Assembly: GCA_036346225.1 (NCBI GenBank)
Contig: JARFIW010001491.1
Span: forward strand, 3,596,001 to 3,660,000
Origin: Platerodrilus igneus
Taxonomy: Eukaryota > Arthropoda > Insecta > Coleoptera > Lycidae
DNA length: 64,000 bases
Direction of reading: 5' to 3'
In this document: piece after piece, positions 54,124 through 57,100 of the stretch
How the letters are laid out: the number at the start of each line of letters is the position of its first letter
Position numbering within the stretch: position 1 is the first letter of the stretch
Notes under the pieces: generated by a model
Databases searched by the model: none
Seen by the model: only the letters and a program-made list of their open reading frames with translations
What the model was told of the DNA's origin: nothing
Made by a program: the position numbers and the translations under genes

Positions 54124-57100
54124 TTTTGTATGTATTTCAAGATAGAAAATGGATGAAGACTACGATAAAAATTATACATGGGAAAACACTATAATGCCAA
54201 GATACCAATATGAAAAAGGCGAATATTCCTTATAATCTTCTTTAAGCGAATTCACAACATGTGATTTTCTTACTGGAAATAATAAAATAAGCTGCGATTC
54301 ATGTACAAAGAGACATGGTAAATATAATAAAAGAGCTGTTTATACTTGAGCTACTAAAGCACATTCTAATATCTAATCCACCTGCTCTACTGATTTTGCA
54401 TTTAAAGCATTTTCAGGTTTTAAGACTTCGATCTGCAAAGATAAATAATCATGTTTCATTCCCTATTCTGCTTGATTTAATGCCATTTTGTTCAAGGCGA
54501 TGTCAAAATCGCCCAACGCTCAATTTTAATCAAACGAAAGTGTTATATGCGTTATATGGTATTGTGCAACATAGCGGCTCACGTCACGATAGACATAATA
54601 ATGCATATACAAAAGTAAGAACTCAGTTAGAAAGTGATAGTTACCGTTGGCAATTTTTATCTAAAAATCAAAAACAACTCGTGTCCTCGCTGTGTATAAG
54701 TGCCAAAGCTAATGCCAAAATACCATTGGAAAAATGGTACTATGTTAGTGACTCTTATATTTCAGAAGTGTCCAAGAAAGGATTCTTGAAGCACATACAT
54801 ATTTGTTATTTTATGAATATTATATTATAACTTTGTGTAATATATTACTAGATTTTATTAATAAAAAAATGTATTCGATTGAAAAAAAAAGTTATTACAA
54901 CTAGTAATTTGTTTACTGTTAGGTCAGTCGATGCAGTCGCTATTATAGTCACCCCAAATGCTTCAATTAGTGGTAGCTTGAAAAGGATCAAGAACCTTAT
55001 TCGGTAGTGGAAGCATAGAAGCTTCATTACTAAAAAAAGGTTGCATACAGCCAGGTTAAATAAATTGAAATAATATGAAAGTTGTGGATTTAGTTTCGGC
55101 TTTGTTTTATTTTAGCATTCTCAACTTATACATTTAAACCAAGAGAGATGCTGAACCTTTTTATAGAGTTGATGTTTTTGGAATTTGTGACAAGTTATAG
55201 GTTACTTGTTTACAAATCAGTGGTTACACATAATTAGATTTAAATCGTGCTGATGCGAAGTTTAATAGGAATCTGCAGATAAATATGCATCTATTAAAAC
55301 TCTGGCTGGAATTTACTGATAAATTATTCGTTCCAACCTCTGTGTGAATATTATGTGCACCGTTTAAATCTATGAATTTTGATTTGTATAAGTTCGGGAA
55401 TTGGAAACATTCTTGTCACCAATAAGCTAACCCAACTGAGGAAATTTGCAGAAACATTTTATTTGTAAACTATCCAGAGATGGAAATTGTTGGTTTGTCG
55501 TTTTGTTACTTTTTGGTGGGTCTAGGCCAAATTTGATAAGTTTTTGTGGTCTCTTTTTATAGATTGGACCGGAAAAGGGTGCTTTTATATTAGAGCTGGC
55601 AACGAAACTAGTTTAGGAAAGTCTATAGATCAATTCGGTGAAACCATGGAACTCCATTAAAGCTGAAAACTAATTTTGGTAAAACCAGTTTTGGCATAAA
55701 ATGAACTTGCCGAAGTAGGTATTGGTAGGTATACAGGTTAGTTTTAGTAAAATAGGTTATGGTAGAAACGATTTCAGTTAAACGAGTTTCAATGAGTAAT
55801 ATTTGGTCAGATACACGATTTCAATAAAATGAATTTTGGTGTATAGTTTTTGTTAGAATCTAATAAAAGTCATTGAACACAGCGATTATCTCCAACATCA
55901 CAGAAGTATTTACAAAATTTCAATTTTTTTGCAATGGAGAAATTGTGGATATAGTTGGGATCAAATAAACTTGGATATGACTCATCCATAAAAATTGTTT
56001 GAACTAAATTATTAAGGACATATGTCCTATTTTGGTGCAGTTGTTTTATTCAACTACCACTGTTAATTTGGCAATTTAAATTTTAAGGTTAAGAAAGTTG
56101 ACAAAAGATAGTTTTGTATAGTTATTTAATATGCATGTTTATAATGTACTAAACTTTGATTTAATATCACAAGTATATTGGATACAGTATTAAATTCTTT
56201 CATAAACAGGCCTGCGCTTGAAATACCTTACTTTCAGATGCTTCCGAGGTAAGGGAATCAATAATGTAATACCACGCTTTAGAAGGAATTTGAATGTTCA
56301 AGTCAGCATATTTACACTGTAAGGATGAGGTGTTACGATTTTCAGGTAAAAATTGTCAATGATAGCTGTCATTTTCTAGAGGAAGCCTTATTTTATTATA
56401 CGAAATCTAGTGTCATGTTGTATATGGTGGTCACTGTCTAGGTACAGATACTTAAAACTAAATCTTTGGTTATATTAAATGTGGACAATTTAAATGTACA
56501 ACATGAAATAGATCTTGGGACTACTGCAACTATAATAAACAAAAATTTATTTGGCGAATATTTCAGGTTTTGCTAAAATATATCATACAGTATACATATC
56601 TTTTAGAAGTATGTTTATAAAAGTTAATGTTTGTCTACATACAAAAATAACTAAGCCATATGGAAATTAATCACTTAATGTAAAACCAATTGTTGTTAAT
56701 AATCTCTTCAAACTTGTCACACTAAAGTCAAATATTCAACATGAACTTAGTTCTTGTTTCAGCGATTTCACAGTTATATGAGGTCCTAAAAATATAAGGT
56801 TGCAATATAAGATTTTTATTACGCTCAATCAAAATATATAACTTTTGGAAAGCATTTAGTAAATTTTTCATTTAATAACATCTTTGACAAAATATTAAAA
56901 AGTTTCATTTTGGACTGATATAAAGTTTGACGAGATTCAAAAGTACTATTCTTTTTCTATAATACTGCTATTATCTTATATTTTAAAAATTGTTGCCAAA
57001 ATTGAAACTTGTCTAGCGTGCCATGTGGTTTATTTAAATTAAAACTATGTTAAAATGATCGAATATATTGTTTAAATTGTTTTAGTATTTGGATTACCAA

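Larger units (their letters stand above)
50950..54890 (+). pseudogene. Processed pseudogene of a USP16/USP45-type ubiquitin hydrolase, split by a 2.1-kb insert
   Basis: First part (50950-51940): SQSNDDSSPTIYKSTKSENI, the Cys box SLANLGNTCFFNSVVQCF (51160), KLNPDVKDS, NEKLEVYNP, IFRGALFSILQCQDCMHISC and FFLDLSLSISEKQVLPA. Second part (54150-54830): WENTIMPRYQYEKGEYS, LTGNNKISCDSC, NPPALLILHLKHFQV, LYALYGIVQHSGSRHD (the His of GGHYxAY is altered) and EKWYYVSDSYISEVS. The order is that of USP16/45 catalytic domains. There are many stops and frameshifts, no introns at expected places, and AATAAA followed by an A9 tract at the end, so it is a retroposed copy. The 5' end is uncertain. Confidence 0.85.

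Noticed and set aside
55600..55860. Repeating ttttggtaaaac-like motif as a functional satellite
   Set aside because: Units are too diverged and irregular to define a period by eye; noted only as a possible decayed minisatellite.
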